Of a DNA stretch of 64,000 nt, positions 25,733 through 38,767 are shown piece by piece. The notes below the pieces were generated by a model. The model did not search any database. It had not been told where the DNA came from and saw only the letters and a list, made by a program, of their open reading frames with translations. The stretch's first letter is position 1, and every line of letters starts with the position of its first letter. This DNA is from Methanocaldococcus lauensis (GTDB lineage: Archaea; AGJL01; Methanococci; Methanococcales; Methanocaldococcaceae), in the NCBI RefSeq assembly GCF_902827225.1, contig NZ_LR792632.1, positions 515,030 to 579,029 on the forward strand, read 5' to 3'. A program made the position numbers and the translations under genes.

Positions 25733-25834
25733 ATGAACATAAATAAGGCAGTGTTTTGGGGGATATTGGTTATAGTATTCACAATTGCTCTATCTTATGC
25801 TACTAACAAGTTAATGGAAGTGGTGAAAGAATGA
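25733..25834 (+). CDS. Small one-TM protein (33 residues)
   Basis: MNIN-KAVFWGILVIVFTIALSY and a short polar tail; one clear membrane span. GTGAGATT lies before the ATG at 25733, and its TGA overlaps the ATG of the next gene at 25831. It fits the pattern of small membrane proteins in this element. Confidence 0.65.
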   Translation: MNINKAVFWGILVIVFTIALSYATNKLMEVVKE

Positions 25835-26280
25835 AAAAGAGAAAAAAGATGCCATTAGCTTTTCAGAAGTATAATTTAAAAAGATTGTTAAAAAAATATG
25901 GGATTGATGAGGATTTAATTGACTTGGATGCTCTAATTGACCCAAATCTAACATACCAAGAAAATAAGGAAATAGTAATGGAACATATTAAAAAATTAAA
26001 AAATAATATCGATGATGACATTTTAAACGAAGATAAATACAAAAAAGAATACATTGACCATTTAATAAACATTGCCAGAGATATACACGAATCAAGAGAT
26101 GAAAAAGCTAAAGAACGTGATGAAAAACTTAAAGCAAAAAATGTTATTGACTTAGAAAATTCGAAAAATCCTGATAAAGATTTTGGAAAATGGATTAAAA
26201 ATCCTGGAAGATTTGATATTCTTGGCATTGACTTTATACCTGATTTTTCCAAACCTTTGAAGAAAGTATTGAGGGGGTAA
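25831..26280 (+). CDS. Charged helical hypothetical protein
   Basis: The 149-residue protein has a Lys/Arg-rich start (MKKRKKMPLAFQKYNLKRLL), long Lys/Glu/Asp helices, and a final Gly/Pro-containing segment (FDILGIDFIPDFSKPL). No enzymatic motif is seen. GGTGAAAGA precedes the ATG. It is the last gene of the likely structural operon. Confidence 0.6.
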   Translation: MKKRKKMPLAFQKYNLKRLLKKYGIDEDLIDLDALIDPNLTYQENKEIVMEHIKKLKNNIDDDILNEDKYKKEYIDHLINIARDIHESRDEKAKERDEKLKAKNVIDLENSKNPDKDFGKWIKNPGRFDILGIDFIPDFSKPLKKVLRG

Positions 26281-26282
26281 TA

Positions 26283-26813
26283 TTGGTTATTAAGGTTGCA
26301 ATTGATACAAATGTTTTAGGATATTTAGGAGAGACTGAAACGACTTTGAAAAAATCTATAAAATCAACTAAAAAACTAAACGAAGAAATAAATAAGATGG
26401 AATGTGCATGTGCATTTGCAAAATTAATATGTAGCAATACTCGAATCAAAGGTATTATTCCATTAATGGTGGCTTATGAATTTAGACATGCACCACAATA
26501 TGTAAAAAAAAGAGTTTTTGAAAAATGGGCTGATTGTTTTCATTGGTCTAATAATATCACAATATACAAAAGAACAAAAAGTTTAAAACTGCCTCCAACT
26601 TTGAGCCACTTAAAACAATCTGACCTAAAAATAGTATATGAATCATCAAAATTAGGTTGTCAATATTTAATTACATTTAACAGAACTGATTTAAGAAAAG
26701 AAAAAAATAAAAAATTGATAAAGTCAGAATTCAAAAAGAAATTAAAAATCACTCCGCCAGAGATATTATCCCCTGATGAATTTTTAAACTTACTGTATAT
26801 CCCCAAACACTAA
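26283..26813 (+). CDS. PIN-domain nuclease-like protein
   Basis: The 176-residue protein has the PIN start VAIDTNVLGYLG with the first catalytic Asp near residue 8, Glu in MVAYEFRHA, Asp in KQSDLKIVYESSKLG and the final ITFNRTD. All four acidic positions of a VapC-type RNase seem present. It starts at a TTG (26283) behind GGGGGTAATA. Unlike vapBC pairs it has no antitoxin gene just upstream. Instead, three small genes lie on the opposite strand downstream, the first overlapping its 3' end by 24 bases. Confidence 0.8.
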   Translation: MVIKVAIDTNVLGYLGETETTLKKSIKSTKKLNEEINKMECACAFAKLICSNTRIKGIIPLMVAYEFRHAPQYVKKRVFEKWADCFHWSNNITIYKRTKSLKLPPTLSHLKQSDLKIVYESSKLGCQYLITFNRTDLRKEKNKKLIKSEFKKKLKITPPEILSPDEFLNLLYIPKH

Positions 26814-27014
26814 ATTTATTACTCCACCTACTTTTTTTGCTTCTGTTCCAAATTTTACCATCTCATCGCAAAATTCTTCATGACTCATTTTATTTAACTT
26901 ATCTTCTACTTTTCTAATCCATGCTGGAAGCTCGTCATAATCCATATATTTTGTTCTTCTTATCCTATTCTGTTTTTTAAGTAACATAGCTCTAATGACT
27001 TTTTTATATTTCAT
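26790..27014 (-). CDS. PAW-motif small protein A (antitoxin-like)
   Basis: The 74-residue protein has a basic start (MKYKKVIRAMLLKKQNRIRR), then DELPAWIRKVEDKLNKMSHEEF and a Gly/hydrophobic end. The P-A-W-[IL]-x-K motif followed by a Ser-x-Glu-Glu helix recurs in the gene at 27059, so they are paralogues. GGTGGAATT precedes the ATG. Convergent overlap with the PIN gene suggests a linked function, perhaps an antitoxin, but this is inference. Confidence 0.6.
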   Translation of the reverse strand: MKYKKVIRAMLLKKQNRIRRTKYMDYDELPAWIRKVEDKLNKMSHEEFCDEMVKFGTEAKKVGGVINLVFGDIQ

Positions 27015-27058
27015 AATTCCACCTTATATTAAAGTAGAGACTAAATAGTTTGATGTTT

Positions 27059-27232
27059 TTAAATTCCAAGAGCCTCTCTTAATCCTCCTTTTTTTAATTT
27101 TTTAAGAGTAGTTTCAAATAATTCATCTAACTCCTCATCACTTAATTTTTCAATTTCATTTTTTGCTTTAATAAGCCATGCAGGTTTTTTATATTTCTCT
27201 TTTTTAGATTTTTTAATAGTTTTTTTTGGCAT
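27059..27232 (-). CDS. PAW-motif small protein B (antitoxin-like)
   Basis: The 57-residue protein begins MPKKTIKKSKKEKYKKPAWL and continues with a helix containing LSDEELDELFE and KKGG. It shares the PAW motif and helix with the protein at 26790. The ATG at 27232 is preceded by GGTGAAACT, a strong site. It is 44 bases from the start of its paralogue. No family is recognised. Confidence 0.6.
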   Translation of the reverse strand: MPKKTIKKSKKEKYKKPAWLIKAKNEIEKLSDEELDELFETTLKKLKKGGLREALGI

Positions 27233-27280
27233 AGTTTCACCAGTATATTAGTTCAGTATAATTTTGTATGTAATTTATAT

Positions 27281-27451
27281 TTATTCTTTTCCAACCATTA
27301 TTGAGATTTTTATATTTTTTACTTTGCAATATACTTTTAACATATCATTAATTAATTCATCGTATGAACTATATCCTTTTGTTGTGCATAATATTTTGAG
27401 CATATCTCTTGTTTTTTTATTTATTTTGATGTCTTTTAATTCTTTTTTCAT
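27281..27451 (-). CDS. Ribbon-helix-helix-like small antitoxin candidate
   Basis: The 56-residue protein starts MKKELKDIKINKKTRDMLKI. It has a short strand, a helix, a turn at GYSSYDELIND, and a second helix ending MLKVYC. The pattern 'IKINKKTRDMLK ... YDELINDML' is that of RHH/DUF7557-type antitoxins. The ATG at 27451 follows GGTGATATT. It lies 35 bases inside attR and heads the minus-strand cargo cluster. Confidence 0.6.
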   Translation of the reverse strand: MKKELKDIKINKKTRDMLKILCTTKGYSSYDELINDMLKVYCKVKNIKISIMVGKE

Positions 27452-27485
27452 AATATCACCAAAAACAGCGTTATTTCAGTCTCTG

Positions 27486-27529
27486 CTGTGGATCCCCTGA
27501 CCCGGGTTCAATTCCCGGTCCCGGCCCTT
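27486..27529 (+). repeat. attR: 44-bp direct repeat (tRNA-His 3' part)
   Basis: Identical to 12878-12921. It lacks the 5' half of tRNA-His and therefore cannot give a tRNA. It lies about 40 bases upstream of the probable rRNA promoter and 196 bases before the 16S gene. Confidence 0.95.
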
Positions 27530-27561
27530 ATTTTTTATTTTCTCTAATTGTTTTGAACCTA

Positions 27562-27576
27562 AAAACGATACATATG
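27562..27576 (+). promoter_or_regulatory. Probable rRNA promoter
   Basis: AAAAACGATACATATG has an A-rich BRE and a TATA-like element. It lies about 150 bases before the 16S gene and between attR and the processing stem. It does not match the consensus fully, so another start is possible. Confidence 0.4.
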
Positions 27577-27636
27577 ACGATGTTAGGGTATTAGGTGCGA
27601 TAGGAGATGCGTCCCCGATCTGGGAGGGTCGGGGCT

Positions 27637-27681
27637 GAGGCAAGCCCACGACTGGGGTGGTGAAACCCCACAGCAACCAGC
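27637..27681 (+). other. 5' half of the 16S processing stem (bulge-helix-bulge)
   Basis: 27637-27657 pairs perfectly with 29220-29240, and 27666-27681 pairs with 29196-29211. The eight-base sides between them (27658-27665 and 29212-29219) form the bulges, as expected for the archaeal endonuclease EndA. A separate hairpin (CGCAAGAAAGG...CCTTTCTTGCG) lies at about 27683-27709. Confidence 0.85.
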
Positions 27682-27725
27682 CGCAAGAAAGGTTTATCCT
27701 TTCTTGCGACCGTACTCCTAACTTA

Positions 27726-29182
<1,457 letters not shown>

Positions 29183-29195
29183 GAGAAATCATCTC

Positions 29196-29240
29196 GCTGG
29201 TTGCTGTGGGGCGCTAAATCCCCAGTCGTGGGCTTGCCTC
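29196..29240 (+). other. 3' half of the 16S processing stem
   Basis: This pairs with 27637-27681 as described there. The mature 16S lies in the loop, and EndA cuts in the bulges. tRNA-Ala follows directly. Confidence 0.85.
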
Positions 29241-29252
29241 ATAAGAATAAGT

Positions 29253-29325
29253 GGGCCCGTAAGCCAGCTGGGAGAGCGCCGGCCTTGCAAGCCGGAGGCC
29301 GTGGGTTCAAATCCCACCGGGTCCA
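29253..29325 (+). tRNA. tRNA-Ala (TGC) in the rRNA spacer, unusual D-arm
   Basis: Acceptor GGGCCCG pairs with CGGGTCC with the alanine identity pair G3-U70. The anticodon loop CTTGCAA gives TGC inside CCGGC/GCCGG. The T-arm is regular. The 5' side of the D-stem reads AGCC (29262-29265) where the usual GCTC would pair with GAGC, so three of four D-stem pairs are lost. This equals one inserted A and one lost T. No CCA is encoded. Confidence 0.9.
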
Positions 29326-29409
29326 CTTTTTATGTGCAGCCTGCAACCTTAAAAGGTTGTAGGTGAAGGATCCGAAAACATGAGTATGCATAGGCTCCCA
29401 CATCCTGGT

Positions 29410-32392
<2,983 letters not shown>

Positions 32393-32444
32393 ATGGATGT
32401 GGGGGTCTATGCATGGCCTAAAAAAGGCACTATTTATTGAGGGA

Positions 32445-32562
32445 GGTACGGCGGTCATAGCGGGGGGGATACACCCGAACCCATACCGAACTCGGAAGTT
32501 AAGCCCCCCAGCGATGCCCCGAGTACTGCCATCTGGCGGGAAAGGGGCGACGCCGCCGGCCT
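32445..32562 (+). rRNA. 5S ribosomal RNA
   Basis: The sequence GGTACGGCGGTCATAGCGGG and the internal CCCGAACCCATACCGAACTC block are the 5S hallmark, and the 3' part CGCCGCCGGCC closes helix I. It is the last gene of the operon. Confidence 0.96.
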
Positions 32563-32572
32563 CTTTTTATTA
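32561..32572 (+). terminator. Probable terminator of the rRNA operon
   Basis: CCTCTTTTTATT directly after 5S; a T-rich tract is enough for archaeal termination. Confidence 0.5.
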
Positions 32573-32617
32573 TACTACTATTTATTGATTAATTTAAATT
32601 TTTATGTATTATATATA

Positions 32618-32883
32618 GATAGGTAAGGGAGCTGGTGACTATCCCCTCTTTATGAGGGGAGGAAGTTCCGCCCACCCCGTATATGGGCAGATGCCCCCGA
32701 GAGGGGGCGGGAGATGCAACAGAAACGACACGGCTCCGGAAGAGATGACGATGATAGTGAAAGTTGAGGACTTCCGGAGAACCGGTGAAACGGGCATCTC
32801 CCCTGCCCGGGGTGCAAGCCGAAAGGCGCTTAGCCGAATGTCACCGAAATTACAGAAGGCGGGCTATAGCTCCCATACCTATC
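32618..32883 (+). ncRNA. rnpB: RNase P RNA
   Basis: The ends form P1: GATAGGTAAGGGAGCT at 32618-32633 pairs with AGCTCCCATACCTATC at 32868-32883. GAGGAAGTTCCGCCC near 32660 is the conserved CR-I/P4 region, and ACAGAAACGACAC near 32718 is the next conserved core. The short length (266 bases) and few hairpins fit the type M RNA of Methanococcales. It processes tRNA 5' ends, and needs protein subunits in archaea. AATTTAAATT at 32591-32600 may be its TATA element. Confidence 0.93.
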
Positions 32884-32890
32884 TTACATT

Positions 32891-33427
32891 TTATTTTTTA
32901 GGTAGAAAATTTTTTATAATATCTTCAACATCTTTATTTAAATAAATATTTTTTGATGTTGATAGTTTTTGAATAAACTTTGGTTTTAACTTTCTTTTTA
33001 AAATAATAAAGTTATCTTTTTTAGAATAGCCCTCAAATTCACCCCATTTTACGAATACATTTTTGAAACCTATTCCCTTTTTGCAGATATAAACATCTAT
33101 TTCTATATTTAGATTTTTCCAAAAAATCACTAACGATAAGATTATTAAAATTTCAGAGACTATTTCTACAATTAATTTATAAATGTCCATATTTGAATTA
33201 TACATAAAAATATTTAATAAAACTACAAATAATATTAAGATTCCTATCAAAATTGGGAAAAATTTTTTATCATACTTTGCTTTATCTCCATAAATTAGAT
33301 AGAGATAATTCATTTTTATATTTTTAATTACATCATTATAGGTTTTATCTTTTGAATACTTTGTTATTCTATAAATTACTAAACTATCTATAAGAATCAT
33401 AAAACTAAATAATAATAAGAAATCCAT
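32891..33427 (-). CDS. Three-TM membrane protein, unknown
   Basis: The 178-residue protein starts at the ATG at 33427, behind GAGGGAAAGT. Spans are at about 2-18, 56-75 and 85-104. The C-terminal 75 residues read as a PH-like beta domain (IDVYICKKGIGFKNVFVKWGEFEGY...FIILKRK) of the bacterial-PH/DUF type often found on membrane anchors. The function is unknown. It runs antisense to the RNase P RNA with a seven-base gap. Confidence 0.75.
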   Translation of the reverse strand: MDFLLLFSFMILIDSLVIYRITKYSKDKTYNDVIKNIKMNYLYLIYGDKAKYDKKFFPILIGILILFVVLLNIFMYNSNMDIYKLIVEIVSEILIILSLVIFWKNLNIEIDVYICKKGIGFKNVFVKWGEFEGYSKKDNFIILKRKLKPKFIQKLSTSKNIYLNKDVEDIIKNFLPKK

Positions 33428-33509
33428 ACTTTCCCTCATTTTAACAAATAACTTAATATATTAAATAATAGATTATTTTAATGATATAATTTTTACTGTG
33501 GTGAATAAA

Positions 33510-34196
33510 ATGGACATTAAGATAAAAGAAATCTTTGAAAATGTTTATGAAATTGATTTGGAAGATGGTGTAAAAAGAATTGGAACAAAATCTATTGTTA
33601 AAGGAAAAAAAGTTTATGATGAAAAAATTGTAAAAGTTGATGATGAAGAGTATAGAATTTGGAATCCTCATAAGAGTAAGTTAGGTGCGGCGATAATTAA
33701 AGGTTTAAAAGTCATGCCTATTAAGAGGAATTCAAAGGTTTTATACTTAGGGGCATCTGCTGGAACAACTCCTTCTCATGTCTCTGACATTGCAGATAGA
33801 GGAATAATTTACGCTGTTGAGTATGCTCCAAGAATTATGAGAGAATTTTTAGATTCATGTAAAGATAGAATAAACTTAATTCCAATTTTAGGAGATGCAA
33901 ATAAGCCACAGGAGTATTCAAATATCGTTGAGAAAGTTGATGTCATCTATGAGGATGTTGCTCAACCAAACCAAGCAGAGATTTTAATAAAAAACGCCAA
34001 ATGGTTTTTAAAGAAGGGAGGATATGGAATGATAGCAATAAAAGCCAGAAGTATAGATGTTACAAAAGACCCTAAGGAAATATTTAAAGAACAAAAAGAA
34101 ATTTTAGAAAGTAATGGATTTAAAATAGTCGATGAAGTAGATATAGAGCCATTTGAAAAAGATCACATAATGTTTGTAGGTAAGTGGTTAGGATAA
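33510..34196 (+). CDS. flpA: Fibrillarin-like rRNA/tRNA 2'-O-methyltransferase
   Basis: This is the catalytic subunit of the C/D box sRNP. The 228-residue protein has the SAM-binding VLYLGASAGTTPSHVSDIA, YAVEYAPR, the PILGDANKP and YEDVAQPNQ segments, and the catalytic-tetrad KARSID. The ATG at 33510 follows GTGGTGAATAAA. An upstream GTG is in the same frame, four codons earlier. The usual partner Nop5 is not adjacent. Confidence 0.95.
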   Translation: MDIKIKEIFENVYEIDLEDGVKRIGTKSIVKGKKVYDEKIVKVDDEEYRIWNPHKSKLGAAIIKGLKVMPIKRNSKVLYLGASAGTTPSHVSDIADRGIIYAVEYAPRIMREFLDSCKDRINLIPILGDANKPQEYSNIVEKVDVIYEDVAQPNQAEILIKNAKWFLKKGGYGMIAIKARSIDVTKDPKEIFKEQKEILESNGFKIVDEVDIEPFEKDHIMFVGKWLG

Positions 34197-34243
34197 AACT
34201 TAATTATTTTTAACATCAATTTTTTAAATTATGTGGTGAAAGT

Positions 34244-34825
34244 ATGAGAGTTTTTGAAGTTATGAGAGAGACAAAGGAGACAAATGTATATTTGAAAATA
34301 AACATTGATGGTGTAGGAAAATACAAAATAGACACTGGAATTCCTTTTTTTGACCATCTACTTTCCTCATTTGCAAAACATGGATGTTTTGACTTAATTG
34401 TTAAGGCAAGAGGTGATTTAGACATTGATGACCATCACACAGTTGAGGATGTTGGAATTTGCTTAGGTTTGGCTTTAAATCAAATTGAAAAGAAAAATAT
34501 TTTCAGATTCGGATGGGCAATAATTCCTATGGATGATGCAAGAGCGATGGTTTCTATTGATTTAAGTGGTAGAAGTTATTGCGTGGGAAGTTACAAACCA
34601 GAAAGAGAAAAAATTGGAGATTTATCATTAGAGAATATAAATCACTTCTTTGAGTCAGTTGCAAGTTATGGAATGCTAAATATACACTATGAAGTTATTG
34701 GAAAAAATGAGCATCACAAAGTTGAAGCATTATTTAAAGCGTTTGGTGTTGCTTTAGATTTAGCCACAAAGTTTGATGAGAGAAAAGGGATAATAAGTAC
34801 TAAAGGAGAGATTAAACTGCCATAA
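34244..34825 (+). CDS. hisB: Imidazoleglycerol-phosphate dehydratase
   Basis: Dehydratase of histidine synthesis acting on imidazoleglycerol phosphate. The 193-residue protein carries the metal-binding [29 protein letters not shown] and [16 protein letters not shown] motifs of the Mn-dependent family. The ATG follows GGTGAAAGT. It lies after fibrillarin on the same strand; the genes may form an operon though functions are unrelated. Confidence 0.95.
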   Translation: MRVFEVMRETKETNVYLKINIDGVGKYKIDTGIPFFDHLLSSFAKHGCFDLIVKARGDLDIDDHHTVEDVGICLGLALNQIEKKNIFRFGWAIIPMDDARAMVSIDLSGRSYCVGSYKPEREKIGDLSLENINHFFESVASYGMLNIHYEVIGKNEHHKVEALFKAFGVALDLATKFDERKGIISTKGEIKLP

Positions 34826-34845
34826 TATAAATTTTGGTGTTATAA

Positions 34846-35205
34846 ATGATTACTAACTACTTTGAAGAATTTAATAATATGGTTGAAGAATATATTGAAA
34901 AGTATAAAGGAAAATTTGGATGTATTGTATCATTTAATGGATTTGTTAGAGAATATGATGTAATAGATGGTAAAAAAATTCCATCAAAAGGTATGAAGAT
35001 AGATAATAATATTTTTGAAAAATTAGAAGTTATAGTAAATGAGGCAAAAAATAAGTTTGATGTTATAGACATTGTGTTATATCACAATACTGGATTTTTA
35101 AATATTGGAGATAGAGTTATGTCAATAGCTGTTTTTGCAAGGCATAGAGATGAAGGTTTTAAAGCCTTGGAATATATTATAAAGGAAGCAAAAAAATATC
35201 ACTAA
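34846..35205 (+). CDS. MoaE-like protein, short
   Basis: The 119-residue protein resembles the large subunit of molybdopterin synthase: NGFVREYD, KLEVIVNEAKNKF, and IDIVLYHNTGFLNIGDRVMSIAVFARHRDEGFKALE. The usual C-terminal PIWKKE with a catalytic Lys is missing; the chain stops at KKYH, and the usual HR-x-G is HNTG. It may be a divergent or non-canonical member. TTGGTGTTATAA lies before the ATG. Confidence 0.65.
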   Translation: MITNYFEEFNNMVEEYIEKYKGKFGCIVSFNGFVREYDVIDGKKIPSKGMKIDNNIFEKLEVIVNEAKNKFDVIDIVLYHNTGFLNIGDRVMSIAVFARHRDEGFKALEYIIKEAKKYH

Positions 35206-35249
35206 ATTATTTCTGTTTTAAATTATTTTTATTTTATGCGGTGTTTATT

Positions 35250-37520
35250 ATGAAAATAAAAATTAAAGTTAAAGGTATAGTTCAGGGTGTAGGTTTTAGA
35301 CCTTTTGTTTATAGAATTGCTAAAAAAAATAATCTAAAAGGCTATGTAAAAAACATGGGTAACTATGTAGAAATATATTTAGATGGTAAAAAAGAGGATA
35401 TTGATAACTTTATTAAAGATTTAAAAAATAAAAAGCCCCCATTATCAAGAATTGATTCATTGGAAATTATAGAGTGTAATGATATTATAAATTTTAATGA
35501 TTTTTACATTATTGAAAGTGAAAACTCTAATTTTGAGGAAGAAGGAACTATCCCTGCTGATGTATCAATATGTGAAGAATGTTTAAAGGAACTGTTTGAT
35601 AAAAATGATAGAAGATACAGATATCCATTCATTGCCTGCACAAATTGTGGGCCAAGATTTACTATTGTTGAAAAACTACCTTATGATAGAGAAAATACTT
35701 CAATGAGAGATTTTCCTCTATGTGAAGGATGTTTAAAAGAATATAAAAATCCATTAGATAGAAGATTTCACGCTCAAGCTACCTGTTGTCCAATTTGTGG
35801 GCCAAAAGTTTTTTTGAGTGATGGTAAAAATATTATAGCTGAAAAAGATGATGCTATTAAAGAGGCAGTAAAGTTATTGGAAGAAGGAAATATATTGGCT
35901 ATAAAAGGAATTGGAGGAACTCATCTATGCTGTAAAGTTAGCGAAGATGAACCAGTTCTAAATTTAAGAAAAAGGTTGAATAGACCAACTCAACCATTTG
36001 CTGTTATGAGTAAAATAGAATACATAAATTTATTTGCTGAGGTTGATGAGACTGAGAAAGAAGTTTTATTATCTCCAAGTAGACCTATAGTGGTTTTAAG
36101 AAAAAATCAGAATTATGATAAATATTTTTCAGAGTATGTTTCTAACTTAGATACAATTGGTGTTATGCTTCCATATAGTGGATTGCATTATCTTTTATTT
36201 GACAAAGAAATTGCTTATGTTATGACCTCTGCCAATCTGCCCGGATTACCAATGGTTAAAGATAATGATGAAATTTTAGAGAAACTTGATGGCATTGCTG
36301 ATTATTTTTTATTACACAATAGAAGGATAGTTAATAGATGTGACGACAGTGTTATCAAAAAAGTAGCTAATAGATTTGTCTTTTTAAGAAGGTCAAGAGG
36401 ATATGCTCCTGAACCTATAGAGGTTAATGTAAATAATGATAAAAATATTCTATGCGTTGGACCTGAGTTAAATTCAACTGCCTGCATAGTTAAAAGAAAT
36501 AAGTTTTATTTAACTCAATATATAGGAAACACTTCTAAATATGAAACATTTTGCTATTTAAAAGATGCAATAGACAACATTTTAAAATTAACTAACACAA
36601 AGAAAATTGATGTTATTGTATGTGATTTACATCCTCAGTATAACTCTACAAAATTGGCTGAAGAATTATCTGAAAAATTTGGAGTTGAAATTTTTAGAGT
36701 TCAACATCACTTTGCACACGCATATAGTTTATTAGGAGATAACAACTATTTTGATGATGCCGTTATCTTATCTTTGGATGGAGTAGGATATGGATTAGAT
36801 GGAAATATCTGGGGAGGAGAAATATTACTATTTAAAGATGGTAAATTAAAAAGAGTTGGGCATTTGGAAGAGCAATATCAGTTGGGAGGAGACTTAGCAA
36901 CAAAGTATCCATTGAGAATGCTCTTATCAATATTGTATAAGGCAATAGGAGATGAAGCATTTAATTTTATAAAGAGATATAATTTCTTTTCAGAAAAAGA
37001 ACTAAATATTTTAAAATTTCAACTTGAGAAAAAAATAAACTGCCCTTTAACAACATCCACTGGAAGAGTTTTAGATGCAGTTTCTTCATTGTTAGGAGTT
37101 TGTTTTGTTAAAACATATGATGGAGAACCAAGTATAAGATTAGAGCCCATTGCTAATAAATTTAAAGGTAATATTGAGGTAGAGCCAAAAATAAAAAATA
37201 ATATACTTAATACAACAGAACTAATCTATAACGCCTATGAGATGTTTATATATGGAGATTCTTTAAGTAAAATAGCACACTACGCCCATATCTATATAGC
37301 TGATGGTTTGTTCAATATAGTAAAAAAAATAGCAGATAAGTATGGAATAGAAACAATAGGAATTACTGGAGGAGTTTCATATAATAAAATAATAACTGAG
37401 AGAATATTAAATAATGCTAATAAAGAAAATCTCAACTTCATATATCACAAAAGAGTTCCTAATGGAGATGGAGGAATTAGTTTTGGGCAAGGTATCGGAT
37501 ATATAATAAATGAGCCATAG
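35250..37520 (+). CDS. hypF: Carbamoyltransferase HypF
   Basis: It makes thiocarbamate on HypE for the CN ligands of [NiFe] hydrogenases, such as Eha here. The 756-residue protein has an acylphosphatase domain (about 1-90, [14 protein letters not shown]), two zinc fingers (CEEC...CTNCG and CEGC...CPICG, about 107-182), a YrdC domain (about 195-370) and a Kae1-like domain (about 385-756, with HHFAHA and GVSYNK). The ATG at 35250 (GCGGTG before it) is preferred to a GTG at 35241. Confidence 0.95.
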   Translation: MKIKIKVKGIVQGVGFRPFVYRIAKKNNLKGYVKNMGNYVEIYLDGKKEDIDNFIKDLKNKKPPLSRIDSLEIIECNDIINFNDFYIIESENSNFEEEGTIPADVSICEECLKELFDKNDRRYRYPFIACTNCGPRFTIVEKLPYDRENTSMRDFPLCEGCLKEYKNPLDRRFHAQATCCPICGPKVFLSDGKNIIAEKDDAIKEAVKLLEEGNILAIKGIGGTHLCCKVSEDEPVLNLRKRLNRPTQPFAVMSKIEYINLFAEVDETEKEVLLSPSRPIVVLRKNQNYDKYFSEYVSNLDTIGVMLPYSGLHYLLFDKEIAYVMTSANLPGLPMVKDNDEILEKLDGIADYFLLHNRRIVNRCDDSVIKKVANRFVFLRRSRGYAPEPIEVNVNNDKNILCVGPELNSTACIVKRNKFYLTQYIGNTSKYETFCYLKDAIDNILKLTNTKKIDVIVCDLHPQYNSTKLAEELSEKFGVEIFRVQHHFAHAYSLLGDNNYFDDAVILSLDGVGYGLDGNIWGGEILLFKDGKLKRVGHLEEQYQLGGDLATKYPLRMLLSILYKAIGDEAFNFIKRYNFFSEKELNILKFQLEKKINCPLTTSTGRVLDAVSSLLGVCFVKTYDGEPSIRLEPIANKFKGNIEVEPKIKNNILNTTELIYNAYEMFIYGDSLSKIAHYAHIYIADGLFNIVKKIADKYGIETIGITGGVSYNKIITERILNNANKENLNFIYHKRVPNGDGGISFGQGIGYIINEP

Positions 37521-37542
37521 ATATTCAAAAACGAGGGAAACG

Positions 37543-38547
37543 ATGATAATTACAACGCCAAGATTTACAATTATTGAGGATGGAGCAATTAATAAACTAA
37601 AAGATGTTTTAAAAAAACTTAACTTAAAAAATCCTTTAGTAATTACTGGAAAACATACGAAAAAATACTGTAAATTTCCATATGACATTGAATACTACGA
37701 TAAAATTTTATCACAAACAATAAAAAAACAAGATTATATTCAATATGACTGCATAGTAGGAGTTGGTGGAGGGAGGGCAATAGATACTGGGAAATATTTA
37801 GCATACAAATTAGGAGTACCCTTTATCAGTGTGCCAACAACTGCCTCAAATGATGGAATAGCCTCTCCTATAGTATCTATAAAAAAGCCGTCATTTATGG
37901 TAGAAGCTCCAATTGCTATTATTGCCGACACTGAAATAATAAAAAAATCTCCAAAAAGATTATTAAGTGCTGGTATGGGGGATATAGTTTCAAATATTAC
38001 TGCAGTTTTAGATTGGAAATTAGCGTATAAAGAAAAGGGAGAAAGATATAGTGAAAGTTCTGCTATATTTTCAAAAACCATTGCAAAAGAACTAATTAAC
38101 TATGTTCTAAATTCTGATTTGTCAGAGTATACAAATAAACTTGTAAAGGCCTTAGTTGGTAGTGGGATAGCTATTGCTATAGCAAACTCTTCTCGTCCAG
38201 CGTCTGGTAGTGAGCATCTCTTTTCACATGCATTAGATATGTTGAAGGAAAAATATAATTTAAATGTAAATTCATTGCATGGAGAGCAGTGTGGTGTAGG
38301 AACAATTATGATGAGTTATTTACACGAAAAAGAGAATAAAAAATTATCTGGTTTATCTACAAAAATAAAAGAATCCCTAAAGAAAGTTAATGCTCCCACT
38401 ACATCTAAAGAGTTGGGCTTTGATGAAGATATTATTATTGAGGCGTTAACTATAGCTCACAAGATTAGAAATAGATGGACTATATTAAGAGATGGATTAA
38501 ATAGAGAAGAGGCAAAAAAATTGGCTGAAGAAACAGGAGTTATATAA
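37543..38547 (+). CDS. egsA: Glycerol-1-phosphate dehydrogenase
   Basis: It reduces dihydroxyacetone phosphate to sn-glycerol-1-phosphate, the chiral step of archaeal lipids. The 334-residue protein has the NAD(P) segment [12 protein letters not shown] near residues 75-86, the zinc ligand regions [13 protein letters not shown] and [10 protein letters not shown], and a C-terminal helical domain. GAGGGAAACG precedes the ATG at 37543. A longer form overlapping hypF by 11 bases (from 37510) is possible. Confidence 0.92.
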   Translation: MIITTPRFTIIEDGAINKLKDVLKKLNLKNPLVITGKHTKKYCKFPYDIEYYDKILSQTIKKQDYIQYDCIVGVGGGRAIDTGKYLAYKLGVPFISVPTTASNDGIASPIVSIKKPSFMVEAPIAIIADTEIIKKSPKRLLSAGMGDIVSNITAVLDWKLAYKEKGERYSESSAIFSKTIAKELINYVLNSDLSEYTNKLVKALVGSGIAIAIANSSRPASGSEHLFSHALDMLKEKYNLNVNSLHGEQCGVGTIMMSYLHEKENKKLSGLSTKIKESLKKVNAPTTSKELGFDEDIIIEALTIAHKIRNRWTILRDGLNREEAKKLAEETGVI

Positions 38548-38767
38548 TAATATTATAACGCATTAGATAATAAAATTATAACAATCTCAATAACTACTAT
38601 TTGAAAAATCAAACATTAACTTAACTTTATTTATTACTTTATTTATTAATAGATATAGACAATCGATTTCTAATATTATTCCAATAACAATCCCAAGAGC
38701 CATTATTTATTAATTATCTGATGAGGAGGCATAGCCTTCGAGGTTATTATAAATGCTGTTATTATAA
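38548..38767. other. Gene-free AT-rich stretch between egsA and the RNA candidate
   Basis: It has no supported reading frame. TCTGATGAGGAGGCATAGCC near 38715 is a GC-rich patch with a C-box-like TGATGA, but I see no matching D box. Confidence 0.4.

Larger units (their letters stand above)
12878..27529. mobile_element. Integrated provirus-like element in tRNA-His
   Basis: The element is 14,652 bases including both 44-bp direct repeats. It opens with a tyrosine integrase pointing toward the tRNA, followed by an MCM helicase, small regulators, a non-coding palindrome-rich region, a minus-strand block with a packaging-type ATPase and membrane proteins, a plus-strand block of likely virion genes, and a PIN/antitoxin-like end. 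An A32/HerA ATPase with several one-TM small proteins and a capsid-sized protein suggests an icosahedral virus with an internal membrane, as in proviruses TKV4 and MVV. All genes except one look intact. The virus assignment is inference; integration by tRNA-His recombination is seen directly. Confidence 0.85.

Noticed and set aside
27264-27500. Plus-strand 78-residue frame near attR
   Set aside because: No ribosome site; the minus-strand 56-residue gene with GGTGATATT explains the region and the frame runs into attR.
12878-27529. Spindle-shaped virus, head-tail virus or plasmid identity
   Set aside because: No spindle-type hydrophobic coat protein pair, no terminase, portal or tail genes, and no Rep or partition genes; the A32-type ATPase favours the membrane-containing icosahedral type.
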